A DNA stretch of 64,000 nucleotides from Fidelibacterota bacterium. Its GTDB lineage: Bacteria > Fidelibacterota > Marinisomatia > Marinisomatales > UBA1611. The translations under genes were made by a program, and so were the position numbers. Each line of letters begins with the position of its first letter. Position 1 is the first letter of the stretch. Location of the stretch: contig JABHUQ010000090.1 in the NCBI GenBank assembly GCA_018658715.1, forward strand, positions 40,976 to 104,975, given 5' to 3'. Shown one piece after another: positions 26,454 to 36,396 of the stretch. The notes under the pieces are model-generated. The model was not told the origin of the DNA. It saw only the letters and a program-made list of their open reading frames with translations, and searched no databases.

Positions 26454-27868
26454 TGAATTAAACTTTTTAATGCCATTCTTTCTTCATTGTTTATAATTAA
26501 ACTATACCAAATCAACGGATATAGCATAATTACACCAAGGCGTTCCTCGGGACTAAAAGAATATTGGATTGATATAAGAATAAACAGGATTGGGAAAAAA
26601 ACCGCTCGCCAATTATAGGATATTTTATACGATTTATTATTTACAAGGAATATGGTAATACTCATTCCAATAAAAGCTAAAATCACAGCATAAGCAGCAC
26701 CAATTTCATTTAATATTGGAATTAATACATACCCAGCAACAAGCATAATTGTAGCACCTACAACTCTAAATATTGGCACCCATTTTGTTTTTTCCTTTTT
26801 ATAAATACCCGGTAACTGCAATACATATACTCCAAAAAAGAAATAACCAATCAAGATAGCCGAAACGATAGGTTCGCAAGACCAAAATTCACTTCCAATT
26901 AACGATTTCCCCGCAATCGAAAATCTCATTATTGATGGAATCCACATAATAACAATAAGAATTAAGAATCCAAGGATGCCTAAAAAAATGGATGTTATTT
27001 TGGAAAAGTCTGATCGTGCATCTTTTTCTTTTATCCTTTTTAAAAAATAAGGTGTCCACCCCATATTAAAACCCATAATAATAACAAGCCCTAACATTCC
27101 AAGTTTTTTACCCGCTGAATACAGCCCTACTGCAGATGTATCTGCTAACCATTCTAATAAATACCTATCAGATAATTCCATTACCATGGTAAAGAGACCA
27201 GCTGGTAAAAATGGTAATGCAAATAATAATACATCCTTAAATATTTTTTTATCAAATGATTGTAAATCTATACGGTTATATATAATGGGTAGCGTTATAA
27301 GGAAAATTAAACCCGAAGCAACTATATTAGCCTCAAATACTCCTTGCACACCTTTCATTAAATAAATCACAAAATATATATTTAAACCCATAGTCACAAA
27401 TACATTTAATAAGCTCAAGGATACATAAATAATGGGTCTTTGTTCTGATCTCAACAACAACATTGGAAGGTTCCATATTGAATCAAAAAATAAAATGATA
27501 GCAATATAAGATAACCAATTTGTGTCTGTTGAGCCTAAAATGATTGGTGCTAATGGTTCGCGAAATACATACAATAATAAGGAAATAGATAGCCCCGTAA
27601 TAAGTTGAGAAAGAATGATAACGGTAATATGTTTCTTTCGACTTTCACCATTTTTCTGAACTGAATATTTCATCAAAGCTGTATCCATGCCATATCGATA
27701 GAAAACCATGGAAAACCCAATGAACGCATAAGCAAGAGATAGAGTCCCATATTGTTCCGTTGTGAATATATGTGTGTACACCGGCAACAACAGGAATGTA
27801 ACTAGTCGTGTTAAAATATGACCAGTGCCATAAATCAATGATTGTTTACCTAAGGTTTTAATTGACAT
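26450..27868 (-). CDS. Wzx-type lipid-linked oligosaccharide flippase
   Basis: A 472-aa polytopic membrane protein of the MATE/PST superfamily, with about 12-14 hydrophobic helices. The N-terminus KTLGKQSLIYGTGHILTRLV and YGTLSLAYAFIGF, plus ALPFLPAGLFTMVMELSDRY at mid-length, are typical of polysaccharide flippases. It would move undecaprenyl-linked oligosaccharide across the inner membrane. No Wzy polymerase or Wzz is seen in the cassette. Confidence 0.88.
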   Translation of the reverse strand: MSIKTLGKQSLIYGTGHILTRLVTFLLLPVYTHIFTTEQYGTLSLAYAFIGFSMVFYRYGMDTALMKYSVQKNGESRKKHITVIILSQLITGLSISLLLYVFREPLAPIILGSTDTNWLSYIAIILFFDSIWNLPMLLLRSEQRPIIYVSLSLLNVFVTMGLNIYFVIYLMKGVQGVFEANIVASGLIFLITLPIIYNRIDLQSFDKKIFKDVLLFALPFLPAGLFTMVMELSDRYLLEWLADTSAVGLYSAGKKLGMLGLVIIMGFNMGWTPYFLKRIKEKDARSDFSKITSIFLGILGFLILIVIMWIPSIMRFSIAGKSLIGSEFWSCEPIVSAILIGYFFFGVYVLQLPGIYKKEKTKWVPIFRVVGATIMLVAGYVLIPILNEIGAAYAVILAFIGMSITIFLVNNKSYKISYNWRAVFFPILFILISIQYSFSPEERLGVIMLYPLIWYSLIINNEERMALKSLIQ

Positions 27869-27871
27869 ACA

Positions 27872-28840
27872 TTAAGATAGTTTTAATTCAAGAGTATCCC
27901 TAAAAATACCACTCGCACCAAAATTTTCTTTAAATCGACCTAATCCCATATTCGGTTCTTCATTGACCGTAAATATTCCAAAATCGAAACATTGTAATTT
28001 CTTTTTAATTGCCCATTCAAACATTTTATAAAATAATAAGTTTACTGCACGATAATCCTGATATTGTTCATCGTGGCTAATATAAAAGGCTAAAACCACA
28101 CGTTGATTAACAATGAAATTTACAACACCAGCAATCATTATATTTTCAATGTAGGCTGCAAAAAGTTGAATGTCTTCTGGAAAAATATTATGGAGATGCT
28201 TTAATTCTTCTAGTGTATGAGTTGGCATTACATCATGTCGAATTTTTAAGTTTTTCTCCAAAATTTTATAAAAAGATTCATAATCATCGGATTGCCTTAC
28301 TTCCACACCCATTTTGATGGCTTTTTTAACAGCACGTCTATGTGTCTCTTTAAACTTTTTTAAGTTTTTCTCCATAGCATCTTCAAGAAATAAGACACTT
28401 GTTATTTCTCGTTTTATGTATGTAAATCCACTTTTTAATAAAGTAAAGTCTAAATAATTTGATGGACGTTTTTGATAAAAAACAGGTGGAATCGTTATTC
28501 GAATTCCATTAAAATTATTATCTCTTGAATATTGTGTTAAAGCTTCTATTAACAGAAACGAATCGGCAATGGACAAATTCTCTGGAGCAACGAAAGAACC
28601 CATCGAAGCACCTGGGTGTGAAATTAGCCACTTTTCATCGTCCATGATTTTCTCCGCAGCTGGGAATACAACAAAGGGGGAATCTTTTTTCAGGAAAAGA
28701 AGGCTCATATCTTTGAATCGATTAGGTGGATGATATCCTAAAAATTCGCGTAAATGGAAAATGGTGCCGTTGTTAGCCCTTGAAACTATTGCATTCCATT
28801 GGTCGCTATCACTTGATTTGAATGGCTTAATCGTTATCAT
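27872..28840 (-). CDS. GNAT/FemAB-like acyl- or aminoacyl-transferase
   Basis: A 322-aa soluble protein with two GNAT-like halves. Family-like segments are FKETHRRAVKKAIKMGVEVR, the central DYESFYKILEKNLKIRH, and C-terminal FYISHDEQYQDYRAVNLLFY with FDFGIFTVNEEPNMGLGRFK. These resemble FemAB-like proteins found in exopolysaccharide clusters. It heads the glycan cassette, three bases before the flippase, and probably modifies the glycan. The substrate is unknown. Confidence 0.72.
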   Translation of the reverse strand: MITIKPFKSSDSDQWNAIVSRANNGTIFHLREFLGYHPPNRFKDMSLLFLKKDSPFVVFPAAEKIMDDEKWLISHPGASMGSFVAPENLSIADSFLLIEALTQYSRDNNFNGIRITIPPVFYQKRPSNYLDFTLLKSGFTYIKREITSVLFLEDAMEKNLKKFKETHRRAVKKAIKMGVEVRQSDDYESFYKILEKNLKIRHDVMPTHTLEELKHLHNIFPEDIQLFAAYIENIMIAGVVNFIVNQRVVLAFYISHDEQYQDYRAVNLLFYKMFEWAIKKKLQCFDFGIFTVNEEPNMGLGRFKENFGASGIFRDTLELKLS

Positions 28841-28937
28841 TGAATAATAATGTTGAAAAAAGTTGAAAGTTCCAATTAGGGAGTTGGATATATTTACTAC
28901 TTGAATCTAATTTGACCAGCTATTTTTAAGGAGAAAA

Positions 28938-30227
28938 ATGTTGAAATCACACATAAAAAATATTCATGCGCGAGAAATCTTGGATTCTAGAGGGAATCCA
29001 ACGGTTGAGGTAGACCTAATTCTTAATGATGGATGCTTTAGTCGGGCTGCAGTTCCATCCGGAGCATCCACTGGAGAATACGAAGCCAATGAGCTTAGAG
29101 ATGGGGATCAAAATAGATTTCTTGGTAAGGGCGTTTTAAATGCTGTCGCAAATATTAATACTAAAATTGCGCCTGAGTTAGTAGGGCAAGATGTAACATA
29201 TCAAGAAAATATTGACCAAAAAATGCTTGATCTTGATCGAACTGAGAATAAATCCAATTTGGGCGCTAATGCATTACTCGGCGTTTCAATGGCGGCTGCT
29301 AAAGCATCTGCTATTACCCAAGGGATCCCATTGTATCAATCTTTTCAATCAAGTGGAAACTTATCGTTGCCTGTCCCAATGATGAATATTCTTAATGGAG
29401 GCAGTCATGCAGATAACAATGTAGATATTCAAGAATTCATGGTTTTCCCCTTTGGGGCAGAATCTTTTTCTGATGCATTACGTATGGGAACAGAAGTTTT
29501 TCATCATTTAAAATCTGTCTTAAAATCAAGTGGACTTAATACATCTGTTGGTGATGAAGGCGGCTTTGCGCCAAACCTAGGGTCAAATGAAGAAGCAATT
29601 GATGTAATACTAGAAGCTATCAGTCGCGCTGGATATGAGCCTGGAAAAGATATCTTTTTGGCTCTTGATGTTGCTTCGAGCGAAATATACAAAGATGGGG
29701 CTTACCACCTTTCGTCAGAAAACAAGATTCTTTCTTCTGGTGAAATGATTCAATTTTTAAAGAATTTATCTGATAAATATCCTATTGTTTCTATAGAGGA
29801 TGGATTAGATGAAAATGATTGGGATGGTTGGGCAACTCTTCAATCTACAATCGGGCATTCCACTCAAATTGTTGGTGACGATCTCACGGTTACAAATATT
29901 ACTCGTTTACAAAAAGCAATTGATGATAAATCAATGAATGCTATTCTGATTAAGCTCAACCAAATTGGGACAGTAACAGAAACAATTCAAGCTGTTGAAA
30001 TGGCTCGAAACAATGGGATGGGTGCTGTTATTTCTCATCGATCAGGCGAAACGGAGGACACGACTATTGCTGATTTTTCTGTTGCCATGGGAATGGGACA
30101 AATAAAAACAGGTTCAGCGTCCAGGACAGATCGAATTTGCAAATATAATCAATTGCTTCGCATCGAAGAAGCATTGGGGAATAAAGCTGTATTTCCATCT
30201 ATGGAGGTTCTTGGCCATAAGCGATGA
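28938..30227 (+). CDS. eno: Enolase
   Basis: Interconverts 2-phosphoglycerate and phosphoenolpyruvate. It is 429 aa, standard length. Seen are [16 protein letters not shown] and [10 protein letters not shown] near the N-terminus, [26 protein letters not shown], the metal-ligand strand [22 protein letters not shown], and the lysine/loop region LIKLNQIGT plus [16 protein letters not shown] lies four bases before the ATG. The 97-base gap to the divergent glycan operon must hold promoters for both sides; I see no convincing hexamers. Confidence 0.98.
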   Translation: MLKSHIKNIHAREILDSRGNPTVEVDLILNDGCFSRAAVPSGASTGEYEANELRDGDQNRFLGKGVLNAVANINTKIAPELVGQDVTYQENIDQKMLDLDRTENKSNLGANALLGVSMAAAKASAITQGIPLYQSFQSSGNLSLPVPMMNILNGGSHADNNVDIQEFMVFPFGAESFSDALRMGTEVFHHLKSVLKSSGLNTSVGDEGGFAPNLGSNEEAIDVILEAISRAGYEPGKDIFLALDVASSEIYKDGAYHLSSENKILSSGEMIQFLKNLSDKYPIVSIEDGLDENDWDGWATLQSTIGHSTQIVGDDLTVTNITRLQKAIDDKSMNAILIKLNQIGTVTETIQAVEMARNNGMGAVISHRSGETEDTTIADFSVAMGMGQIKTGSASRTDRICKYNQLLRIEEALGNKAVFPSMEVLGHKR

Positions 30228-30580
30228 GTCAATATAATAAACTGAAGCGAAGACGAAAACCTCGAAGCATTAGGAAAGATGCAAATTATGCTCAAAAGCA
30301 ATTTGTACGTGGTATTTTTATAATCGTTGCAGTTACACTTCTCATTATTTTTATTTTTGGAAACCACGGTTTATTACAATTGTACCGTCTAAAAAGTGAA
30401 CGTGAGAATATTCAGAAGTATATTTCTGAACTTCGCCAAGAAAAAGAATCACTCAAGGTTGAAAAAAATAGATTAGAAAACGATCTAGATTATATTGAAA
30501 AATTAGCCCGCGAAAAATTCCGGATGGTAAAAAAAGGTGAAAAAATATTTAAAGTTATAAGACCGGATTCCACGCCATAA
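30224..30580 (+). CDS. FtsB/DivIC-type septum formation protein
   Basis: A 118-aa bitopic protein with a basic N-terminus ([14 protein letters not shown]), one membrane helix ([17 protein letters not shown], about 27-43), a coiled coil ([20 protein letters not shown] and on) and the terminal [17 protein letters not shown], which matches FtsB/DivIC. It links to the divisome on the periplasmic side. It overlaps eno by four bases (ATGA), a pairing common in other bacteria, and overlaps the convergent gene by 26 bases. Confidence 0.88.
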   Translation: MSQYNKLKRRRKPRSIRKDANYAQKQFVRGIFIIVAVTLLIIFIFGNHGLLQLYRLKSERENIQKYISELRQEKESLKVEKNRLENDLDYIEKLAREKFRMVKKGEKIFKVIRPDSTP

Positions 30581-31643
30581 TTCTACGGGATTCTATAGCG
30601 CCAGATGAATCGTGAACTGTTTTTTGTAATTCATTCAATCTTGGCCAATAATCAATAAAAATCGCTTTTTTGTATTCTCCATTTTTATTGAAATAATATA
30701 TTTCATATGGAAATTGATCTTTATTATTATAGATCAAATGGCTCCCCGCAAGTGTATTGTCACTCCTAAAATAAGATGAACGTATTTTTTCAAAATATCC
30801 ATCTTTTTTATCCATTATTTTATAGGATATTTTGTACCGGTAATACATAATACCATTTTCATCATATATAGAAACATTTTCTGGCCGACCATCTCTTCTT
30901 GTTTTAAATCGGGCGACCCAATTTGACCTTACATCGCTTAAGATATCAGAAAAAAGGATCGAATCAATATCTGATAACCTATTATTCTTAAAAAATGTAA
31001 TATAATATTCGTATCGTGTCCCTTTTTTTGACCATTTATAATTCCATACATATTGTAGGATATGATTTTCATCAAAATAGGATACTTTTTTAATTCGTCC
31101 ATCTTTGTTTAATTGAGCTTCGTAATACGATTTATGATTAAACCATTCAACAGTATTTCTTTCTTCAAGGCGAACTTTATATGGGTCCCATTTTCCAAAA
31201 TATCCTTTTGAATAAAGAATGTTCTTTAAATTTTCTGGGTCCCTAACAACAAACTTAATGGCTTGTGGTGTAGTATCGTGAATTCGAATTGTATCATGTA
31301 TGGTAACAACAACTTCGCGATCAACAAACACAGTATCTGATGGCTGTGTAACTAATCCATCTTCTTTTGGTTTACCAAAGAAAGGTATCCATTTAGGTAA
31401 TTTAAATTGAGAATGAAATCTGTTTTTCTTACCTTTATTAAACTGGATGTCTACTATTTCATTTTTAGATGAATATGATACAGAATAATATGGTTTTCTA
31501 GTTAATTGACTTTCTAGTCTTTCTTCATTCCAATCAATTTTATTATTATTCCCAATAAGGAAATATCGCGTAGTATCTTGTTGGGAATATAAAAAACCAC
31601 ATAGAATAAAAAAGTTTATTCCCATAAATATAAATCGACGCAT
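30555..31643 (-). CDS. Exported protein with repeated YFDENG-like segments, unknown
   Basis: A 362-aa protein I cannot assign. A signal peptide is clear from MRRFIFMGINFFILCGFLYS (start chosen at 31643; an ATG 12 codons upstream lies in the previous gene). A variable region with a VVVTIHDTIRIHDTT run follows, then repeated short motifs such as DGRIKKVSYFDENHILQYVW and DGRPENVSIYDENGIMYYRY, and EIYYFNKNGEYKKA, reminiscent of MORN/YwqK-like strand repeats. It closes the dnaG operon behind two PEGA-domain proteins, suggesting an envelope role. Its end overlaps the ftsB-like gene by 26 bases. Confidence 0.6.
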   Translation of the reverse strand: MRRFIFMGINFFILCGFLYSQQDTTRYFLIGNNNKIDWNEERLESQLTRKPYYSVSYSSKNEIVDIQFNKGKKNRFHSQFKLPKWIPFFGKPKEDGLVTQPSDTVFVDREVVVTIHDTIRIHDTTPQAIKFVVRDPENLKNILYSKGYFGKWDPYKVRLEERNTVEWFNHKSYYEAQLNKDGRIKKVSYFDENHILQYVWNYKWSKKGTRYEYYITFFKNNRLSDIDSILFSDILSDVRSNWVARFKTRRDGRPENVSIYDENGIMYYRYKISYKIMDKKDGYFEKIRSSYFRSDNTLAGSHLIYNNKDQFPYEIYYFNKNGEYKKAIFIDYWPRLNELQKTVHDSSGAIESRRIMAWNPVL

Positions 31644-31663
31644 CAAACCGCCATGAAAAGGAA

Positions 31664-32527
31664 TTATGCCATTCCCCAACTTAGAAGAACTATTAAAAGA
31701 AAAAACATGCTAAACCCAATCCATGCGCCAGATTTAACTTTATTTTGATAATCGTAGACATCTTCATCTAAAGATTGATATCTTAAAACAATTTCTTCTG
31801 TTTTCCCCTCATCCACGTATACATCCAAAATGCCCATTCTTAATATATCATCTAACATTTTATCTTTTGGTGATTTTGGTGAATCCATTTGAGTTGGGTC
31901 ACCAGGGAAATATCCAATTTTATGCCACCCAGGAAAAACGTCAACATCATGTTCGATTGGTGTATGCCCAACATATAGTCCATCGATATATATAGGTAAA
32001 TCGGGAGTATCACATAAAATAGTCACATATGTTCGAACTCGCTCATCTTTGTACGTTAATGGATGTTTCCATTTTTTTTGGTTAAAATCTTCTTTTGTTG
32101 GTAAAATAAATGATTGGGAAATTACATCATCTTCATTTTGGCCTATATTTTCATCGCCCCAAAATACAAGCACTTGAACCAAAGATGTATCAGGGAAAAA
32201 TGCAAAATCAAAACTAGTGATTTTTTTTGCCAAATGAATAGAGAGTGTCGTTGATGTTTCAACAAAGTGTGATGATATGCCCAATGCTGGATATTCGAAC
32301 GATTGAGTTAATATATCTTTTGAAGGCGGAATAATACCTTCCATTTTTATGTTGAGCCAATTAACACGGTCTATCCATCCTGAAATTTTATTTGTTTGTA
32401 TTGGGTCAGTTGTATTTATTGTTAAAACTATATTGTCAGATTTTGCTTCAACAGATATATCGACGATACCATTACCAATTAATATTTGGCTACATAATAC
32501 AGCATATAGTAAAAAATGTTTATACAT
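31664..32527 (-). CDS. AMIN-like plus PEGA-domain protein with C-terminal membrane helix
   Basis: A 287-aa exported protein. N-terminal signal (HFLLYAVLCSQILIGNG), then an AMIN-like beta region (about 20-130), a PEGA domain with PIYIDGLYVGHTPIEHDVDV and PGWHKIGYFPGD (about 175-215), and one terminal membrane helix (WIGFSMFFLLIVLLSWGMA). It is a paralogue of the gene upstream, with the same order of domains. PEGA domains are associated with surface and glycan-related proteins; the role here is unknown. Confidence 0.7.
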   Translation of the reverse strand: MYKHFLLYAVLCSQILIGNGIVDISVEAKSDNIVLTINTTDPIQTNKISGWIDRVNWLNIKMEGIIPPSKDILTQSFEYPALGISSHFVETSTTLSIHLAKKITSFDFAFFPDTSLVQVLVFWGDENIGQNEDDVISQSFILPTKEDFNQKKWKHPLTYKDERVRTYVTILCDTPDLPIYIDGLYVGHTPIEHDVDVFPGWHKIGYFPGDPTQMDSPKSPKDKMLDDILRMGILDVYVDEGKTEEIVLRYQSLDEDVYDYQNKVKSGAWIGFSMFFLLIVLLSWGMA

Positions 32528-32593
32528 AATTATAAATTAATTCCGATTCTTATTACACCCATTTGGAATAAATAGATTGGGGACATTCCAGTA

Positions 32594-33661
32594 TTAATTG
32601 GAATGTGTTTTTTCTTTAATAGGCTTTTCCGGTAACGTAAATACTATCTTTTGAGTTTTACCGCCTGGGATATATACTTCTTTTTCATTTGGTACTTGAA
32701 TAGAATACATATCTGAAACCATATTTTTTGGTACATTTAATTCGATTTTATGATAACCCGGTTCTATATTAATCCCATTATTGATAGGTGTTTTCCCAAT
32801 TACATCCCCATCAATTGTAACCGTGATTCCATCAACATTACATACTATTTTAATTTTTGATTCTTCAACGTTTGACGCAGAAAAATAAGTTTGTTTCGGA
32901 AATTTCGGTGAAAACTCGGCCCCATCTATTCCTATTGTCGTCTTTGTCACAACGCGTTTTTCAGAATAATTAGTTGCTGATTTTAAATCTTTAGGTTGGT
33001 TTGGTTTAAAGGAATTATTGGGTTCAGCTTTTTTCTTCATCTTCTTCTTTTGAGGTTTTACTTTTGGTTTACCTTCTTTGGACCCCGGGACTGCATTAGT
33101 GCTATACCAATCACCGTACCAAACAAAATATTGATCTTCCCCATATTTGGATCTTGCATCCCAAAAAGATTCTTCGAAAGCTTTTCCTTTGAATTCGTTT
33201 TTTTGGATTGTAATAATCTCACTAGCAATACTTCCAGATGCTTCTTGGACGCGATCAATTTTTTCTCCGTCCATTTTATTCCTAAGTTGAACAAGAATTA
33301 CAGGGTGTGTTTTAGAATGATATATTTTAAAAGATGAAACCGAGTCCTCTAAAAAAAAGCCTATCTGGGACGATTCGGGATTTTCAATCGCTTCAATTTC
33401 TAGCACGGGCGGTTCAATATCAATCTTTCCCACATTTTCTACATTAACTCCAACATCACTTAATGTTAGGTAAAACCAGTTTGATGTGGATATCCAACCA
33501 GTAATATCCTCCAGACTAATTAGCTGAGTAAACCGGAGTCGTATTAATGTTCCGTTGCTTTTTTTGTGGTATGAAAGTTCCTTGATTCGGTTGTTGGGCG
33601 CCCCAAAAACAAGAGTCATAACAAAAAGAGACAAAATAATATATTTAATTTGAGAGTTCAT
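32594..33661 (-). CDS. AMIN-like plus PEGA-domain exported protein
   Basis: A 355-aa protein with signal peptide (IKYIILSLFVMTLVFG), an AMIN-like domain (about 25-130, LIRLRFTQLISLEDITGWIS), a basic disordered linker rich in KPKVKPQKKKMKKK (about 195-235), and a PEGA domain near the C-terminus (VTIDGDVIGKTPINNGINIE, then PGYHKIELNV). It is a longer paralogue of the next gene but has no terminal membrane helix. Its start overlaps the end of dnaG by 17 bases. An 8-bp inverted repeat spans its stop codon. Confidence 0.7.
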   Translation of the reverse strand: MNSQIKYIILSLFVMTLVFGAPNNRIKELSYHKKSNGTLIRLRFTQLISLEDITGWISTSNWFYLTLSDVGVNVENVGKIDIEPPVLEIEAIENPESSQIGFFLEDSVSSFKIYHSKTHPVILVQLRNKMDGEKIDRVQEASGSIASEIITIQKNEFKGKAFEESFWDARSKYGEDQYFVWYGDWYSTNAVPGSKEGKPKVKPQKKKMKKKAEPNNSFKPNQPKDLKSATNYSEKRVVTKTTIGIDGAEFSPKFPKQTYFSASNVEESKIKIVCNVDGITVTIDGDVIGKTPINNGINIEPGYHKIELNVPKNMVSDMYSIQVPNEKEVYIPGGKTQKIVFTLPEKPIKEKTHSN

Positions 33662-35402
33662 TTAATGTGTTCTGGAGTTCAATAACTTTTTTTATTTCAT
33701 CTTCAACATTCCCGTCACTTGCTTCTTTTTCTCTAATAAGTAAACGTAATGCTTGAATTTTTTCTTTTATAGGCTTTGATTTTAAGATATTCAGGCAGTC
33801 TTTTACAATCTGTTCAGGCGTTCCATGAATTTCTTCTTGAATTAGTATTTCTGTTACAATATCGCGTTCATCTTTATCGCTAAAAGATTCCGCTAAAGCA
33901 GAGTGGTCAATAATCATTGCCTTCCCCATCAGTTTCGTTGCTAACTTTTTTAAAATGGGTTCAATAAAATCATCAGAAGAAATATGAGTTTTTACAAGTT
34001 GTCTATGATTGGGGTCATCACTTGCTAATAATCTTATTAATTCTAATTGTGCCCTTTGATCAACTGATGAAAATGAAAATATTCGTTTTTCTCTTGTGGG
34101 TGGCTCATCCCTAAAATGGGAAGGTCGCCGTTGAGCTTGGCGCATATATTTCTCAAGATCCTTGTCCCTAATGTGAAGCCTATCGCCCACTGTTCGTAAT
34201 AAATCGTCTTGAATGATACCATCCGTTATATTTGTAATTTCTTGTAGAAGTTCTTTAACGTAGTCACTCCTATCCACACCTTTCAGTTTTTCTGCTTTAT
34301 AAAATGAAAAATGGAAGTCTAGGAAAGGTTGCCCATTCTTAATGGCTTTTTGAACGGTTTCTTTTCCAGCTTCTAAAACCCAATCATCTGGGTCTTTCCC
34401 CTGAGGAGGGCTTACAACTGTCGATTCTATTCCACTTTTCAATAATACAAATCCCGACTTAATAGCGGCTTTTCCTCCTGCATTATCTGCATCATAAAAT
34501 AAAATAGCTTTATTGGATAGCTTTTTCAGGTTACGGGCATGATTCTCAGTTAAAGCTGTCCCCGATACAGCAACCACATTTGTAATCCCGGCCTGATACA
34601 ATTGCAAAAAATCAAAATATCCTTCAACTATAATAGCAGAACCATCTTTTCGTATTGAATCTCGTGTAGCGTGGGCACCGTAAAAAATGCCACTTTTTTT
34701 ATACAGGGGCGTTTCTGGAGAATTTTTATATTTAGCAGGATCATCATCTTCAAATATGCGCCCTCCAAAGGCAATCACTTTCCCAGATCGATTAAAAATG
34801 GGAACCATAATTCTTGACCTAAATCGATCAAAGGTACCTTTGTCTGTTCGTGAAAAAAGACCTGTCTTTAGTATGATATCCGTAGAAATATTTTCTGCAT
34901 TTGTATGCTTGGATAATTGGTTCCAAGTATCAATAGCAAGCCCTAGTTTAAATTGCTTTATAATATCTTCAGAGAAACCTCGAGATTTTAAATAGGCTAA
35001 TGCTTTTTCGCCTCTTGGGGAAAATAAATTGTCCTGATATAATTGGGTAGTAACTTCATGAAGCTCATATAGCTTTGAATAAATATCTCTTGATTTGTCA
35101 TCCTGAGTAAAATCAACTTGAATGCCATAACGTTGCCCAATTGTTTGGACTGCTTCTGGAAATGGAATTCTTTCATATTCCATTAAAAAAGTGATAGCAT
35201 TCCCTCCTGCACCACATCCAAAACAATGATATATTTGTTTAGCGGGTGCTACACTAAATGAAGGTGTTTTTTCGTTATGGAATGGACAAAGCCCGAAATA
35301 ATTCCCACCTCGTTTTTTTAACTCAACGACTTCAGAAACAATATCAACAATATTTGCTGTATCTCTTACGTGGTTAATTGTGTCTTGTGGGATTTGCGCC
35401 AT
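33645..35402 (-). CDS. dnaG: DNA primase
   Basis: Makes RNA primers for replication. It is 585 aa. The CHC2 zinc finger ligands are visible (C39, H42 in CPFHNEKTPSF and C60, C63 in HCFGCGAGG). The catalytic TOPRIM domain has IIVEGYFDFLQLYQAG and FYDADNAGGKAA. The C-terminal helicase-binding region is shorter and divergent. It follows cvpA by four bases and overlaps the PEGA gene downstream. No rpoD or rpsU neighbours, unlike the E. coli arrangement. Confidence 0.97.
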   Translation of the reverse strand: MAQIPQDTINHVRDTANIVDIVSEVVELKKRGGNYFGLCPFHNEKTPSFSVAPAKQIYHCFGCGAGGNAITFLMEYERIPFPEAVQTIGQRYGIQVDFTQDDKSRDIYSKLYELHEVTTQLYQDNLFSPRGEKALAYLKSRGFSEDIIKQFKLGLAIDTWNQLSKHTNAENISTDIILKTGLFSRTDKGTFDRFRSRIMVPIFNRSGKVIAFGGRIFEDDDPAKYKNSPETPLYKKSGIFYGAHATRDSIRKDGSAIIVEGYFDFLQLYQAGITNVVAVSGTALTENHARNLKKLSNKAILFYDADNAGGKAAIKSGFVLLKSGIESTVVSPPQGKDPDDWVLEAGKETVQKAIKNGQPFLDFHFSFYKAEKLKGVDRSDYVKELLQEITNITDGIIQDDLLRTVGDRLHIRDKDLEKYMRQAQRRPSHFRDEPPTREKRIFSFSSVDQRAQLELIRLLASDDPNHRQLVKTHISSDDFIEPILKKLATKLMGKAMIIDHSALAESFSDKDERDIVTEILIQEEIHGTPEQIVKDCLNILKSKPIKEKIQALRLLIREKEASDGNVEDEIKKVIELQNTLNELSN

Positions 35403-35406
35403 AATA

Positions 35407-35943
35407 CTAAATCGTCATACCAGATGATATGTTTTGAATATACTTTTCACTCTTTTTTATTGGATCTTGCCAATGAAACGTTTCAATAATCCCATCACGA
35501 ATAATTATGTTTGTTTTTGCAATTCGAGAATTATTAATAATAATGGATGACCACTTATCTAAAGGAAGTATATCGATAAACCAAATAATAACAGCCATCA
35601 CAATAAGCCCCTTTAATGCACCAAATAAAACACCCATAAATTGATTAACCCATTGATTATTCTCAGATAAAAATGCTATATGGAAAAATTTTGTTAATAA
35701 TCGTACTAAAAAAATAGTAATAGCAAAAATTCCAGAAGCGGATAATATCATTTCAACCCAAGGGTCTATAGATATTAATTCATGAATTTTTCCTGCAAGA
35801 ATTAAATAATATTTAAAGGAAATTAATGTTGCTATTACTAGGCCAAATAATCGACCTAATTCTTCAATTAAACCTCTTTTGAACCCAATCATTCCCATTA
35901 TAATAAGGTAGAAGGTAGCAAGCCCGTCAATAAAATATTCCAT
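35407..35943 (-). CDS. CvpA-family membrane protein
   Basis: A 178-aa protein with four hydrophobic helices (about 8-22, 30-48, 65-85, 103-125) and the CvpA-like N-terminus IDGLATFYLIIMGMIGFKRGLIEE. CvpA proteins are linked to colicin V production and envelope homeostasis. It lies directly between yqeY and dnaG with no gap to the former. Confidence 0.8.
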   Translation of the reverse strand: MEYFIDGLATFYLIIMGMIGFKRGLIEELGRLFGLVIATLISFKYYLILAGKIHELISIDPWVEMILSASGIFAITIFLVRLLTKFFHIAFLSENNQWVNQFMGVLFGALKGLIVMAVIIWFIDILPLDKWSSIIINNSRIAKTNIIIRDGIIETFHWQDPIKKSEKYIQNISSGMTI

Positions 35944-36387
35944 TCAGGAAAGCAAATCTCTTAAAATTATGTTTGCTACTTTTCCATCAACCTGACCTGC
36001 CCCTCGCTTTAGAACTTCTGGCATTACTTTTCCCATATCACTCATGGAGCTTGCACCTGTTTCTGCAACCACACTTTCTACAATTTTACGAATTTCATCT
36101 TCACCCATCATTGTTGGTAAATATATTTCCATTAAATCAGCTTCAAATTTTTCTACACTGGAAAGTTCTTCTCTTCCAGCATCCATATAAATTTTTTCAG
36201 ATTCACGTCTTTGCTTTACAAGTGTTTGGATTGTTTTAATTTCTTCAGCTTCTGAAAGATCATCCCTTTTTTCAATTTTTTTATCTTTTAATTTTGCTAT
36301 AACACCACGAAGAGTGGTTGCCTTTGGCTTTTCGCCAGCCTTCATAGCTTGATACATGTCTGATTGTATTTTTTCAAATAAACTCAT
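35944..36387 (-). CDS. GatB/YqeY-domain protein
   Basis: A 147-aa helical protein of the YqeY family, related to the tail domain of the GatB amidotransferase subunit. Visible are MSLFEKIQSDMYQAMKAGEK, TTLRGVIAKLKDKKIEK, and the C-terminal SMSDMGKVMPEVLKRGAGQ plus DGKVANIILRDLL. It is often found next to dnaG and rpsU; here it is one gene removed from dnaG. tRNA-related function is suspected but unproven for the family. Confidence 0.9.
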   Translation of the reverse strand: MSLFEKIQSDMYQAMKAGEKPKATTLRGVIAKLKDKKIEKRDDLSEAEEIKTIQTLVKQRRESEKIYMDAGREELSSVEKFEADLMEIYLPTMMGEDEIRKIVESVVAETGASSMSDMGKVMPEVLKRGAGQVDGKVANIILRDLLS

Positions 36388-36396
36388 TTTTTATTC

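Noticed and set aside
32583..32606. Perfect 8-bp inverted repeat (ACATTCCA/TGGAATGT)
   Set aside because: No T run follows on the minus strand where the genes end, so it is not a convincing terminator; the T-rich side faces the wrong way.
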